This document shows positions 7,891 to 17,549 of a stretch of DNA of 35,723 bases, in pieces (position 1 is the first letter of the stretch; every line of letters starts with the position of its first letter). Position numbers and translations under genes: made by a program. Source of the DNA: SAR324 cluster bacterium (GTDB taxonomy: Bacteria; SAR324; NAC60-12); the NCBI GenBank assembly GCA_015231885.1, contig JADGAT010000053.1, forward strand, positions 1-35,723, read 5' to 3'. The notes under the pieces were generated by a model. It did no database searches. It saw only the letters and a program-made list of their open reading frames with translations, and had not been told where the DNA came from.

Positions 7891-10275
7891 TCATTTTCCA
7901 ACATTCTCAAACAACTTCCTCAACGTAACGCTGTAAAACATCCCTAAATAGCGCTGAGTTTCTTCTCGTTCCAAGTTCGAAACATATTTCCAGAAACCAT
8001 AGATTCGTGACAAATTCAACAGCCGTTTGGCATAAAGCTGCCATGTGTAGCATTCTTCAATGCGTTTAATGGAAGCATCCGAGATTTGTTGCCAATGGTC
8101 TCCTTTTTGTGCCTGCTCAAAAAAATCAAAAATGAGCTTGGTGGCTATATCTCCGCGATTGGGGTCAATGTGGAATCCGGACACCCCATGTTCAATAATT
8201 TCCAGAGGTCCCCCGTACTGTGTGGCAAATGTCGGTAAGCCGGAACTCATTGATTCGATGACGGTCAAACCAAATGCCTCAAACAAAGCAGGCTGCACAA
8301 AAATACCTTTGTGATCTGCGACGTAACGATAGATTTCTCCGACCAGGTTTTTATCAGACTCCTTAATGTGCCAACGTACCTGCTTCCACAAATCATATTT
8401 TTCCAGAAGTTCGTACATGATTTGGATTTGCTTCTTCTCTTCCTCATCATTGGATTTATCAAAATCCACATTTCCTGAAATAACAAAGAGATTTGCCATT
8501 TCCCGCAGACGGTCATTTTGTCCATACCAGTCCACAAGACCTGTGATATTTTTAATATAATCCAGGCGGGCGATTGTAAAAATGAGAGGTTTGTCGCGGT
8601 CTTCAAGTGTCCCCCTGGCATTGGTCTGGTCTTCGCCAAAGATCATGGCACCAATTTCTGAATGGAGATCTTTCAGTCTGGCCTCCTCATGGCTGTAAGG
8701 AAAATAAACGTCAGCATCACATCCTGGAGAAACAATATTGAATTTGGGATCATAGACACTGATTCCATTAATGACTCGATACAATCCGGGCATCGTGAAG
8801 GATGAGTAGCTTTCATACTGTCCTATGGAGTCATCAGTGCCTGCAATTTCCTGGTAAGTACTGGAAATAATAAAGTCCGCCGCATTCATGGCCAGAAGAT
8901 CAGCAGTAAAGTGGGATGAAAAATGGTATTGGTGTTCATTGTCTTTCCAATAGAGCGCCGAAAACAGATATTTGTTTTTTTCCAGAGCATGCGCAATGTT
9001 GCACTGTGTGACACCGAGTCTTTGGGAAAGCAAAGTGGCCACCACATTTCCATCAGTATAGTTTCCCACAATGATGTCCGGCTTGCCTCCCATGTCCGCC
9101 ATGATTTCCTTTTCTACCTCTAGAGTAAAGCTTTCCAGATGGGGCCATATCTCAAAGCGGGAGATCCAGTGAGGAATAATTTCTCCCTGGCTGTTGCGAA
9201 ATGGAATTCGTAGAATTTTAGCATGCTTGGTTCCCAGGATAGATTCCTCCCGCTGATCGCAGGTTGTGTTGCCGGCTTCCGGGATCAGCCGGGTGATGAC
9301 CACAATTTGGGGAGTGATGTCCAAACCTTGTTTTTCGATCTGATTCAGCATTTCTGTTTCGAGGGCACGGACTTGATCCAGAATGTAGACGACTTGTCCT
9401 CCTGTATCAGGAAATCCCAATACTTTTGATTGTCCAAAGTACCCATGAGGAGAAAGGATGACAATATTGAAGACCATTGGAATCCGTCCCAAAAATTTTT
9501 GTAAGTTGTTGGGATCCGGCGCTTCCAGAGTGTCCAGCAGCAACCCCATGTTTTCCATGATACGTGCCACCGTGTTCCCCCATCCTTTTTCAAACCCCAT
9601 CGTCTGCAGGTCATCTTCGACAGTAGCCCATTTTTTATTTTTTGCTGTTTTTTTGAGATAGGTTTCGGCTTCGCGCAACCCCTTTTGCAGCTCAGCGACA
9701 GAAGAAATTCGATTATTGAGCATCAGCTGCTGCCCCTGGTATTTATGAACATGCAAAAACTCAAATAACTTTTGCAGGCCTTCCCCGCTAGGAGAAAACA
9801 ACAAGGTTGATAAATGTCGATCCAGAAATTCCACTCCTTTTCCGATGGATCTTTTTTCTTTCAGTAAAGGAAATCCACGATTGAAAGGACCTAAATCAAA
9901 TTCAAGGATCCAATCGTCATTAGCAGCATGAGGATCAACAATTTGTTCTTCAAACCGCAAATATTCCCTCACACTGATTTCTTCAAAAGAGACTTCTTCG
10001 ACATGAAAACGATAATATTTCCACTCTCCAATATTTGTTCGTACCGAAAGTCCAATCCACGGAGGCTGCATCACACACACTTCAATGTGAGAAATCAATT
10101 CCCCAAGGACAGTCTCTTTCAGCGCCGCATGATTTTCTTCACAAAATTCATCAAATATTTTTGTGATTTCAGATTTCAACAGAAGAGGGCGTTCCACATG
10201 AACAATCTTTCTTAACAACAAATAGACTTCTTTGCGATGTTCGGATAAAAATTCAGACAGTTTTGATGTAAACAT
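7891..10275 (-). CDS. Sucrose synthase
   Basis: A 794-residue protein, the usual length for sucrose synthase (sucrose + NDP to NDP-glucose + fructose, reversible). It shows the family's N-terminal regulatory region, then the GT-B catalytic domain with the hallmark VLGFPDTGGQVVYILDQVRA (near 285-305), a His/Glu-rich donor region, and the GT4 EAFGLTVIESMSSGLP motif containing the conserved E-x7-E pair. A strong purine-rich ribosome site (AGAGGAGGGG) precedes the ATG. It is the last gene of a three-gene operon with sucrose-phosphate synthase (36 bp upstream) and fructokinase, so both making and splitting sucrose are encoded together. Nucleotide preference (ADP or UDP) cannot be read with certainty. 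Confidence 0.94.
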   Translation of the reverse strand: MFTSKLSEFLSEHRKEVYLLLRKIVHVERPLLLKSEITKIFDEFCEENHAALKETVLGELISHIEVCVMQPPWIGLSVRTNIGEWKYYRFHVEEVSFEEISVREYLRFEEQIVDPHAANDDWILEFDLGPFNRGFPLLKEKRSIGKGVEFLDRHLSTLLFSPSGEGLQKLFEFLHVHKYQGQQLMLNNRISSVAELQKGLREAETYLKKTAKNKKWATVEDDLQTMGFEKGWGNTVARIMENMGLLLDTLEAPDPNNLQKFLGRIPMVFNIVILSPHGYFGQSKVLGFPDTGGQVVYILDQVRALETEMLNQIEKQGLDITPQIVVITRLIPEAGNTTCDQREESILGTKHAKILRIPFRNSQGEIIPHWISRFEIWPHLESFTLEVEKEIMADMGGKPDIIVGNYTDGNVVATLLSQRLGVTQCNIAHALEKNKYLFSALYWKDNEHQYHFSSHFTADLLAMNAADFIISSTYQEIAGTDDSIGQYESYSSFTMPGLYRVINGISVYDPKFNIVSPGCDADVYFPYSHEEARLKDLHSEIGAMIFGEDQTNARGTLEDRDKPLIFTIARLDYIKNITGLVDWYGQNDRLREMANLFVISGNVDFDKSNDEEEKKQIQIMYELLEKYDLWKQVRWHIKESDKNLVGEIYRYVADHKGIFVQPALFEAFGLTVIESMSSGLPTFATQYGGPLEIIEHGVSGFHIDPNRGDIATKLIFDFFEQAQKGDHWQQISDASIKRIEECYTWQLYAKRLLNLSRIYGFWKYVSNLEREETQRYLGMFYSVTLRKLFENVGK

Positions 10276-10311
10276 ACCCCTCCTCTAAAAAAAATGATGG
10301 ATTAATGACAA

Positions 10312-12486
10312 TCAACGATTTAAAAATTTATAATGGTTCATCCCTTCTAAAATACCGGCCGCCTGGTATCCCGGCGCAAAATAAATATTGCGCAGGCCTT
10401 TTAATTTTTTCAACTCAGGACGATAATTTCCCACAACCACGCCCAATACGTCTCCACGCAGCATATCTTCATCATTGCCAGAGTCTCCAGAAACCAGGAC
10501 ATTTCGTAATGGTATATTCCATTTGTAACTCAAGTAACGCACAGCTTTTCCTTTAGAAGCGCGATATGGCAAAATATCCAAAAATTTATTTTGTGAATAG
10601 ACCAGGTTGTATCGCAGACGATGATCAATTAAGAGTTGATGAACTGTGCGAAGTTTTTCTTCAGGCTCGTCATCTTCCAGATAGTAACTGAGTTTAAAAT
10701 TCCGTTCAGCATCAACGTCCTGAACTTTCACAAACTTAAGCGTAGCCATCAACTTTTTAATACGATCTGGTTTCCATTGGGTGCGCAGGTGAGTTTTCCA
10801 GCCCCGGTCTTCTCTGAGAAACTTTCCATAGTAAATTTCAGTTCCCACTGACGAAATAATGACATCGGGATGTGGAATATCATACTCCTCAAAAACAGGC
10901 ACTATCAAATCCAAGGGTCTGCCGGTTGCGACCCCAAATCCAATGGTGTCATAGTGTTCATTCAAGGCATCAGAAAGCTGCACCAAGGCTTTGTCATTTC
11001 CAAGTAAGGTGTCATCAATATCAGTAATAAACAGCTTGTTCAGTTTTGTAAAACGCCTTCCAATTGCCGTTTTTTTGTCAATTGTTTGTAATCCAGGCAT
11101 CGTCGCAGGAGCCATTTTTTCCAGCAGTGATAAATATTTTTTTCCATGCGCTGTCCAGGAATAATGAGTATTGACTCCCGTGATTCCATTTTGAGAATAA
11201 ATTCTCCATTGTTCCGGGTTGACCAAAACTTTTTTTAAAGCGGCGCTGATTTCTTCAGGATTGTGCGCATCAACCAGCAGTCCATTTTGACAATTTTCAA
11301 CAATATCACGAGGACCCCCATCATCCGTCGACACAATGGGTATACCGCTGGCGGCTGACTCGATGAGGGTGAGTCCAAAAGGCTCCGTAAAGGCAGGATT
11401 AACAAACACACCTTGTGTTCTGGCAGCGATGCGGTACAATTCGGGGACTTCATATTCAAAATCCGCCCGCTTGGGAATAGCCAGATTGCCGTACAAGTCA
11501 AATTTATCCATCAGCCACAATAACTCTGCCAGGATTTCCTTCTCAGTTTCTCCCATTTCCTCAATGTCCTTGCGCAGGCCTGCAAAAATCGCCAGATTGG
11601 CAATGGCCTGCAGTTCTTTATCCCTACCGTAGGCAGTGACCAGTCCTTTGATATTTTTACGCCTTTCTGAACGGGAAAGGGCAAAAATGATAGGTTTTTC
11701 TGGATTTAAGAAAAAACGGGATAATTCTTTTTGCAGATAGAACTGAGCCTGCTGAACTTTGCTGGAGTCTAAATTTTCTGGAATTTCTGAGTAGAAAGGG
11801 TAAAATTTGTTTGTATCAATACCAGGAGGAATGACACTGAATTGTGTGGAAGGATTGGTCGAGTGGTACATGCCATACTGTTCTTCTACTTCCTGATTGG
11901 TACTGGTGACTATGAACCGGGCATTACTGATGATTTCTTCTTCAACACTAATGCGATGTTCAATGTGGAATTGTTTGTTGATTTCCGTCAGAGATAGACC
12001 GCTTTCCTCAAGCCTCTTTTGTTTGGGACGGCCAAGAGAATGGCCGGTAAACGCAAAATTTGCACCCAGCAATGAGGCGATTTCCATGGCCACGTACCCT
12101 GCATCGGCATAATGACCATGAACAATATCCGGCAAATCGCCGCTTTCCTTCACGAATTTCAAGGTTTTATCAATGAACTCATCCAAGTGGGGCCAAAGCA
12201 GTTCTTTGCGAATGTACTTGGTGCCGGCACATTGAATGCGGATTATCCGTACTTTGTCTGATAACGGCTCAATCGATTGGCCATATTCTTTGGAGTAGGC
12301 TTTTCCCCGGATACGCCTGGTGAACAAATCGACTTTACGGACCTCAGGCAACTCTCCCAGTGCATTGGCAAGCTCCACCACATATTTGATTTGCCCTCCT
12401 GTATCTGGATTGCGTCCCATTTCCCAATTATTTCCACGAACTAATCCATGAATGCTGTATAGCTGTACATATAGACCCGATTCCAT
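10312..12486 (-). CDS. Bifunctional sucrose-phosphate synthase/sucrose-phosphate phosphatase
   Basis: A 724-residue fusion. Residues 1 to about 465 are a GT4 glycosyltransferase with NPDTGGQIKYVVELANALG near the start, HGHYADAGYVA, the acceptor region FTGHSLGRPKQKRL, VIPPGID and EPFGLTLIESAASGIP. From about 482 a HAD-type sucrose-phosphatase domain follows, with the nucleophile motif DIDDTLLG (Asp489, Asp491) and the metal motif SGDSGNDEDML, so the phosphatase half looks active rather than vestigial. The enzyme would convert NDP-glucose plus fructose 6-phosphate to sucrose 6-phosphate and then to sucrose, typically an osmoprotectant in the cytoplasm. A good AAGGAA ribosome site precedes the ATG; fructokinase lies 19 bp upstream. 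Confidence 0.94.
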   Translation of the reverse strand: MESGLYVQLYSIHGLVRGNNWEMGRNPDTGGQIKYVVELANALGELPEVRKVDLFTRRIRGKAYSKEYGQSIEPLSDKVRIIRIQCAGTKYIRKELLWPHLDEFIDKTLKFVKESGDLPDIVHGHYADAGYVAMEIASLLGANFAFTGHSLGRPKQKRLEESGLSLTEINKQFHIEHRISVEEEIISNARFIVTSTNQEVEEQYGMYHSTNPSTQFSVIPPGIDTNKFYPFYSEIPENLDSSKVQQAQFYLQKELSRFFLNPEKPIIFALSRSERRKNIKGLVTAYGRDKELQAIANLAIFAGLRKDIEEMGETEKEILAELLWLMDKFDLYGNLAIPKRADFEYEVPELYRIAARTQGVFVNPAFTEPFGLTLIESAASGIPIVSTDDGGPRDIVENCQNGLLVDAHNPEEISAALKKVLVNPEQWRIYSQNGITGVNTHYSWTAHGKKYLSLLEKMAPATMPGLQTIDKKTAIGRRFTKLNKLFITDIDDTLLGNDKALVQLSDALNEHYDTIGFGVATGRPLDLIVPVFEEYDIPHPDVIISSVGTEIYYGKFLREDRGWKTHLRTQWKPDRIKKLMATLKFVKVQDVDAERNFKLSYYLEDDEPEEKLRTVHQLLIDHRLRYNLVYSQNKFLDILPYRASKGKAVRYLSYKWNIPLRNVLVSGDSGNDEDMLRGDVLGVVVGNYRPELKKLKGLRNIYFAPGYQAAGILEGMNHYKFLNR

Positions 12487-12505
12487 AATTTTTTTCCTTC
12501 AAGTA

Positions 12506-13390
12506 TTATGAGTAGTGACTGTAAATGGCAACCTCCGGCAAAGCCCCTGAAACCCTGCAGACTTCTACTGCGAATCGGCTGGCACGACCGAGTACCTCTT
12601 CCATTGGTTGTTTCTGTAAAATTCCGTAGCATAGCATGGCGGCAAATCCGTCTCCTGCACCAACCGTATCGACTACATCACTTGCCGGAGTGACCTGGTA
12701 AGAACATCCGGAAGAACGGCTCAATGAGTAGTACACTCCGCCTTGTCCTCCCTTCGTGATACATAAATCGACATCAAACCGTTCCATTAACTGCTGTGCG
12801 GCATCGACTTCCTCACCTTTGGCGGCAAAATTCTTTTTTAAGATATCAAATTCGTCTTTATTCAGCTTAACAATCGTACTCTTCTGCAGAGTTTGCTCAA
12901 TGATTTCCATCGTATAAAACGGTGGGCGTAAATTGATGTCATAAAAAACGGAGGCGGACGGGGGAATCAATGCTAAAATCTGTTTTACGGTTTGTTGAGA
13001 AACAGCACCTCTTTGAGCCAATGTTCCCACATAAAACAGGTCGATGCCTTCTTGAAGAAATTGGTCGACTTTCGTATTCTTCTGAATATGATCGTAGGCT
13101 ACGTCTTCCACGATATCAAAGGAGGGAACCGCTTGTTCATCTAACGTCACTTGGACAGTCCCCGTGGGGTGCTGGGGATCCGTTTGAATCATGTCTGTGG
13201 GGAATTGATGGGATGACAATTGCTGCAAGACAGCGTTCCCATTCTCGTCATCACCAATGCGACTGACAAATGCAACGGTTTGTTGCAACTGATGGAGGTG
13301 GTAGGCAAAATTGAGAGGAGCTCCTCCCAATCGTTGATATTCCGGGTATACATCAAAAAGAACTTCTCCAAAACATAGAATCCGCGACAT
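12506..13390 (-). CDS. Fructokinase (PfkB/ribokinase family)
   Basis: A 294-residue PfkB-family sugar kinase. The N-terminal signature CFGEVLFD, GGAPLNFAYHL, and the C-terminal ATP/anion-hole motif DTVGAGDGF, whose Asp is the catalytic base, are all intact. Family and operon context (sucrose-phosphate synthase and sucrose synthase downstream) point to fructose as substrate, returning the fructose freed by sucrose synthase to fructose 6-phosphate for reuse by the synthase. It is the first gene of the operon, with a weak GAGAG ribosome site 9 bases before the ATG. Other PfkB sugars are possible from sequence alone. Confidence 0.88.
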   Translation of the reverse strand: MSRILCFGEVLFDVYPEYQRLGGAPLNFAYHLHQLQQTVAFVSRIGDDENGNAVLQQLSSHQFPTDMIQTDPQHPTGTVQVTLDEQAVPSFDIVEDVAYDHIQKNTKVDQFLQEGIDLFYVGTLAQRGAVSQQTVKQILALIPPSASVFYDINLRPPFYTMEIIEQTLQKSTIVKLNKDEFDILKKNFAAKGEEVDAAQQLMERFDVDLCITKGGQGGVYYSLSRSSGCSYQVTPASDVVDTVGAGDGFAAMLCYGILQKQPMEEVLGRASRFAVEVCRVSGALPEVAIYSHYS

Positions 13391-13446
13391 CGTTTTCTCT
13401 CACATGGGTGGTGAACAATAAACTTCTATTTCCTTTCCTCATGCCT

Positions 13447-13475
13447 TTTATCGCTGGATTTTATAACATTTTCAA
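13447..13475 (-). promoter_or_regulatory. Candidate promoter of the sucrose operon
   Basis: On the minus strand TTGAAA (13470-13475) is separated by 17 bp from GATAAA (13447-13452). The match is five of six at -35 and four of six at -10. It lies about 57 bp upstream of the fructokinase ATG. Other AT-rich -10 choices nearby (TTATAAAAT) cannot be excluded. Confidence 0.35.
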
Positions 13476-13639
13476 GCTTTCAAATGAAGGAAACATATAA
13501 AGTATGGACGTTTTGGAAAAATTGAAGGACAATCAAAAAGTACTAAAAAAGGCATGCCGATGCTGCTCGATTTGCTAAAACTGAAGAAATTCGGATGGAT
13601 GTCAGGAAATCAGCAGGAAGGCACGCTGCGGATATAGCA

Positions 13640-14857
13640 TTATCCCATTGATTGGTATTCCAATCCGACAATGGTCAGATCATCATTTGGTTTCTGATCA
13701 CCAGAAAAGTCAACCAGTCTCTGAAGCAGATAGGTCAGGATCACTTCCAGATCCATAGATCGATGTTCTTCAAGGAAGGCATTGAATCCTTTTTGTTTAA
13801 ACATCTTTCCTTCCGCATCCGCGTATTCGGTAATGCCATCTGTATATATAAAAATTTTATCCCCATCCTGCAGCTCAAAGCCTTCCTTTGTGTAGGGCCT
13901 CAGTTCTTCTGCAAATATCCCTAAAGCCAAACCCGATGGATTGACAGCAATCATCTCCCCTCCGTTTGCTGGAAAAATGAGAACCGGACAGTGTCCTGCA
14001 TTGGTCATTGTCATCCAGCCCTCTGGGGTGATCCTCATGAACACGCTTGTCATGAAAGCATTGGCGGGAGTACAGCTCGAGAGTAAAACATTCAAAGCCC
14101 TGATCACATCATCCGTTGCTGTATCAGGTGAGACGGTGGTCAACCCCATCTTCCCCATCATGGTGAAGAAGGCCGCAGAGATACCGTGCCCGGTGGCATC
14201 TCCCAGGAAAAACGTGAAGGCCCCCTCTTTATCGAGAGTCGCATCATACATGTCCCCAGAGACCCGACCCCATGGAATGTAACGAACGGCTGTTTTGAGA
14301 AAGGGAACGTCTATCATCTTGGCCAGACAGGCGTTTTGTGTTTCTTCTGCAATTTTTAAATCATTTTCCAGTTCCTTATTGATTGCCTCCAGTTCCTGAT
14401 TCAGCTTCTCATATTTTTTTGCTTTTTGAGAAGCAAGATTGAGTTTGTCCATCAGGAGCTGAGAAAACCATTTATAAACGATATGATGCAATTCATGAAA
14501 AGAATCATCCTGGATATTTTTTAATATTTCAGAAGACATTTTGATGACATCCAAATATTCACGAACACAAACGGACTCAGGGTTTGGCTGTCCAGAAGCA
14601 GCACTCAATTCTCCAAAAATATCTCCCTGACGACTCAGCTGATAAATTTCATTACCATCGACTTCTACTGAAACAGAACCGCTGATAATACAAAACACAT
14701 CCTCATTTGTTTCTCCTTGCTCAATAATGACTGCATTTTCTCGGAAACGTCGAAGCTCCATCAAAGAAGTCATTTTTTGGAGCATCTCGCTGGGAATGTT
14801 CCGAAAATAACGGGAATTTTTTAAGTGTTTATAAATTTTTTGTTTTTCTGAAATCAT
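13640..14857 (-). CDS. Cyclic-nucleotide-binding-domain PP2C phosphatase (RsbU-type)
   Basis: About 405 residues from the ATG at 14857. A longer frame can start at a TTG at 14929, but that codon lies inside a 25-bp palindrome and has no ribosome site. The N-terminal part is a Crp-like cNMP-binding beta-roll (FRENAVIIEQGE, FCIISGSVSVEV, GDIFGELSAASGQ). A long coiled coil follows (KKYEKLNQELEAINKELEND), then a SpoIIE/PP2C domain with SGDMYDA, LGDATGHGISAAF, YTDGITEY and NDDLTIVGL, all metal ligands present. The phosphate-binding cassette of the beta-roll has no clear Arg as in true cAMP receptors, so the ligand is uncertain. A class III cyclase is encoded at 29610. It would act on a STAS-type antagonist (inferred). 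Confidence 0.88.
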   Translation of the reverse strand: MISEKQKIYKHLKNSRYFRNIPSEMLQKMTSLMELRRFRENAVIIEQGETNEDVFCIISGSVSVEVDGNEIYQLSRQGDIFGELSAASGQPNPESVCVREYLDVIKMSSEILKNIQDDSFHELHHIVYKWFSQLLMDKLNLASQKAKKYEKLNQELEAINKELENDLKIAEETQNACLAKMIDVPFLKTAVRYIPWGRVSGDMYDATLDKEGAFTFFLGDATGHGISAAFFTMMGKMGLTTVSPDTATDDVIRALNVLLSSCTPANAFMTSVFMRITPEGWMTMTNAGHCPVLIFPANGGEMIAVNPSGLALGIFAEELRPYTKEGFELQDGDKIFIYTDGITEYADAEGKMFKQKGFNAFLEEHRSMDLEVILTYLLQRLVDFSGDQKPNDDLTIVGLEYQSMG

Positions 14858-14905
14858 AAATGTTTGCTTGTTTTTCGTCTCACCCGAATCAACACATGCC
14901 AGTAC

Positions 14906-14930
14906 ATTGATATATTGCAGATATATCAAT
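14906..14930. promoter_or_regulatory. 25-bp palindromic operator between divergent genes
   Basis: Perfect 10-bp arms ATTGATATAT (14906-14915) and ATATATCAAT (14921-14930) flank a 5-bp centre. The site lies between the start of the cNMP-PP2C gene (14857) and metY (15097). It overlaps a possible plus-strand promoter, TTGCAG (14915-14920) - 16 bp - TAAGAT (14937-14942). It is a likely homodimer-protein binding site; the regulator is unknown. It does not match the spacing of FNR (TTGAT-N4-ATCAA) or CRP sites. Confidence 0.55.
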
Positions 14931-15078
14931 CTGTGTTAAGATACCATTAACGCAGAGAACATCAACTGTTTTCTTTGCCGAACAATGTGCCGTCACTCCA
15001 GCTTTTCATCCTGCCGCCCTTGTTCACCCAAACATGAATTATTGATCCCAGCATTGAACGGATTGACCATACCCTTAA

Positions 15079-16404
<1,326 letters not shown>

Positions 16405-16551
16405 ATAACCTTTACAGATGACTTGTCTTTTTCCCCGTCTACGGTGTTGTCTTCAAAGGCACATACTCCAGTATGCACAATTGAAGACGCCTTGTAGCCA
16501 AGAAAAAATACTTCCTCATCTTTGTCAACGTTATTTCTGCACGAACCCTAA
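16405..16551 (+). repeat. Palindromic dispersed repeat, subfamily 2
   Basis: Fills much of the metY-metA spacer. Stem GTCTTCAA (16449-16456)/TTGAAGAC (16481-16488), 5-nt internal loops on each side, inner stem CATACT (16462-16467)/AGTATG (16470-16475) and a 2-nt cap. Flanks CTTGTCTTTT, ACGCCTTG and the end CCCTAA are shared with the subfamily-1 copies at 20331 and 35610, although most stem bases differ. It lies directly after the metY stop and could attenuate readthrough into metA. Confidence 0.7.
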
Positions 16552-16640
16552 GTTGATCTGACATTTTATATCCGTTACCATAGGCCATTTGTAAGATTTC
16601 ATGAGTAACGGATTCTCAAAACGCTACCTTCAGAAGTTTT

Positions 16641-17537
16641 ATGACTATTATTTTACCAGCAGATTATCATGCTCAGGCCATACTGGAAACCAACCGTATT
16701 ACCTGTATCCGTCCGGAAGATGCCCTGCATCAGGACATTCGTCCCATGCGCATCGGTATTTTAAATATCATGCCGTTCGGTCACAAATATGAGTTCAATT
16801 TGCTGCACCCCCTTGGCTTATCTATCATTCAGGTAGATCCCGTCTGGATCAAACTGCATTCTCACACGTACCATTCTACCGATAAAGAGCACATAGAAGC
16901 CCTGTATGTTTCTTACGAAGATGCAATTAAAAATGCACCCCTCGATGGGCTGATTATTACGGGGGCCCCCATTGAACACATTCCTTTTGAGGAAGTGCAA
17001 TATTGGCAGGAAGTCAAAGAAATTTTACTGGATGCCAAACATAAATGTCCAAGCACACTGGGCATTTGCTGGGGAGCATTTGCGCTGGCATATTTGGAAG
17101 GGGTGGATAAATACAACTATCCCCAAAAGTTATTTGGAGTGTTTGAGATCGAGAACCTTTACCGCTATCATCCCATCACGGGTGTCATGGATGATATTTC
17201 CTGGTGTCCGCAAAGCCGACTTGCAGGACTTGATGATCGGCTGATGGAAGAAGCCCAGAAAGAAGGTAAATTCAATTTGCTCGGATATGGAAAAGAAACA
17301 GGATATGTTATTTTTGAAACACCAGATCATCGGTTTGTGATGCATTCAGGGCATCCTGAATACAATTCCCAGCGATTGGTCTATGAGGCTGAGCGCGATC
17401 GCGGAAATCCAACAGTCCCCCCTGCTGCTAATTTTGATTCAGATAATCCGGCAAACCGGTGGCGAGGACACCGTAATCAGTTCTTTGGTCAGTGGTTAAA
17501 ATATTGCTACACCAGTGTCAGTTTGCAGCAGCGTTGA
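16641..17537 (+). CDS. metA: Homoserine O-acyltransferase MetA, predicted acetyl-specific
   Basis: A 298-residue protein of the HTS (MetA) family, acylating homoserine at the start of methionine synthesis. The catalytic cysteine is in TLGICWGAFALAYL (Cys143), and the His/Glu pair of the triad in HSGHPEYN. Early family motifs RIGILNIMPFGHKYE and TGAPIEHIPFEEVQYW are present. In this family a Glu at the position equal to residue 111 of characterised enzymes favours acetyl-CoA while Gly favours succinyl-CoA; here the residue is Glu112, so acetylhomoserine is the expected product. That suits the upstream metY. No strong ribosome site is seen before the ATG. The gene is convergent with the DAHP synthase gene, with only 12 bp between them and no clear terminator. 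Confidence 0.92.
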   Translation: MTIILPADYHAQAILETNRITCIRPEDALHQDIRPMRIGILNIMPFGHKYEFNLLHPLGLSIIQVDPVWIKLHSHTYHSTDKEHIEALYVSYEDAIKNAPLDGLIITGAPIEHIPFEEVQYWQEVKEILLDAKHKCPSTLGICWGAFALAYLEGVDKYNYPQKLFGVFEIENLYRYHPITGVMDDISWCPQSRLAGLDDRLMEEAQKEGKFNLLGYGKETGYVIFETPDHRFVMHSGHPEYNSQRLVYEAERDRGNPTVPPAANFDSDNPANRWRGHRNQFFGQWLKYCYTSVSLQQR

Positions 17538-17549
17538 ACGCCTCCTTGC

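Noticed and set aside
14906..14930. The palindrome read as an FNR or CRP site
   Set aside because: The half-site spacing is wrong (TTGAT and ATCAA are 13 bp apart instead of 4; no TGTGA/TCACA halves).
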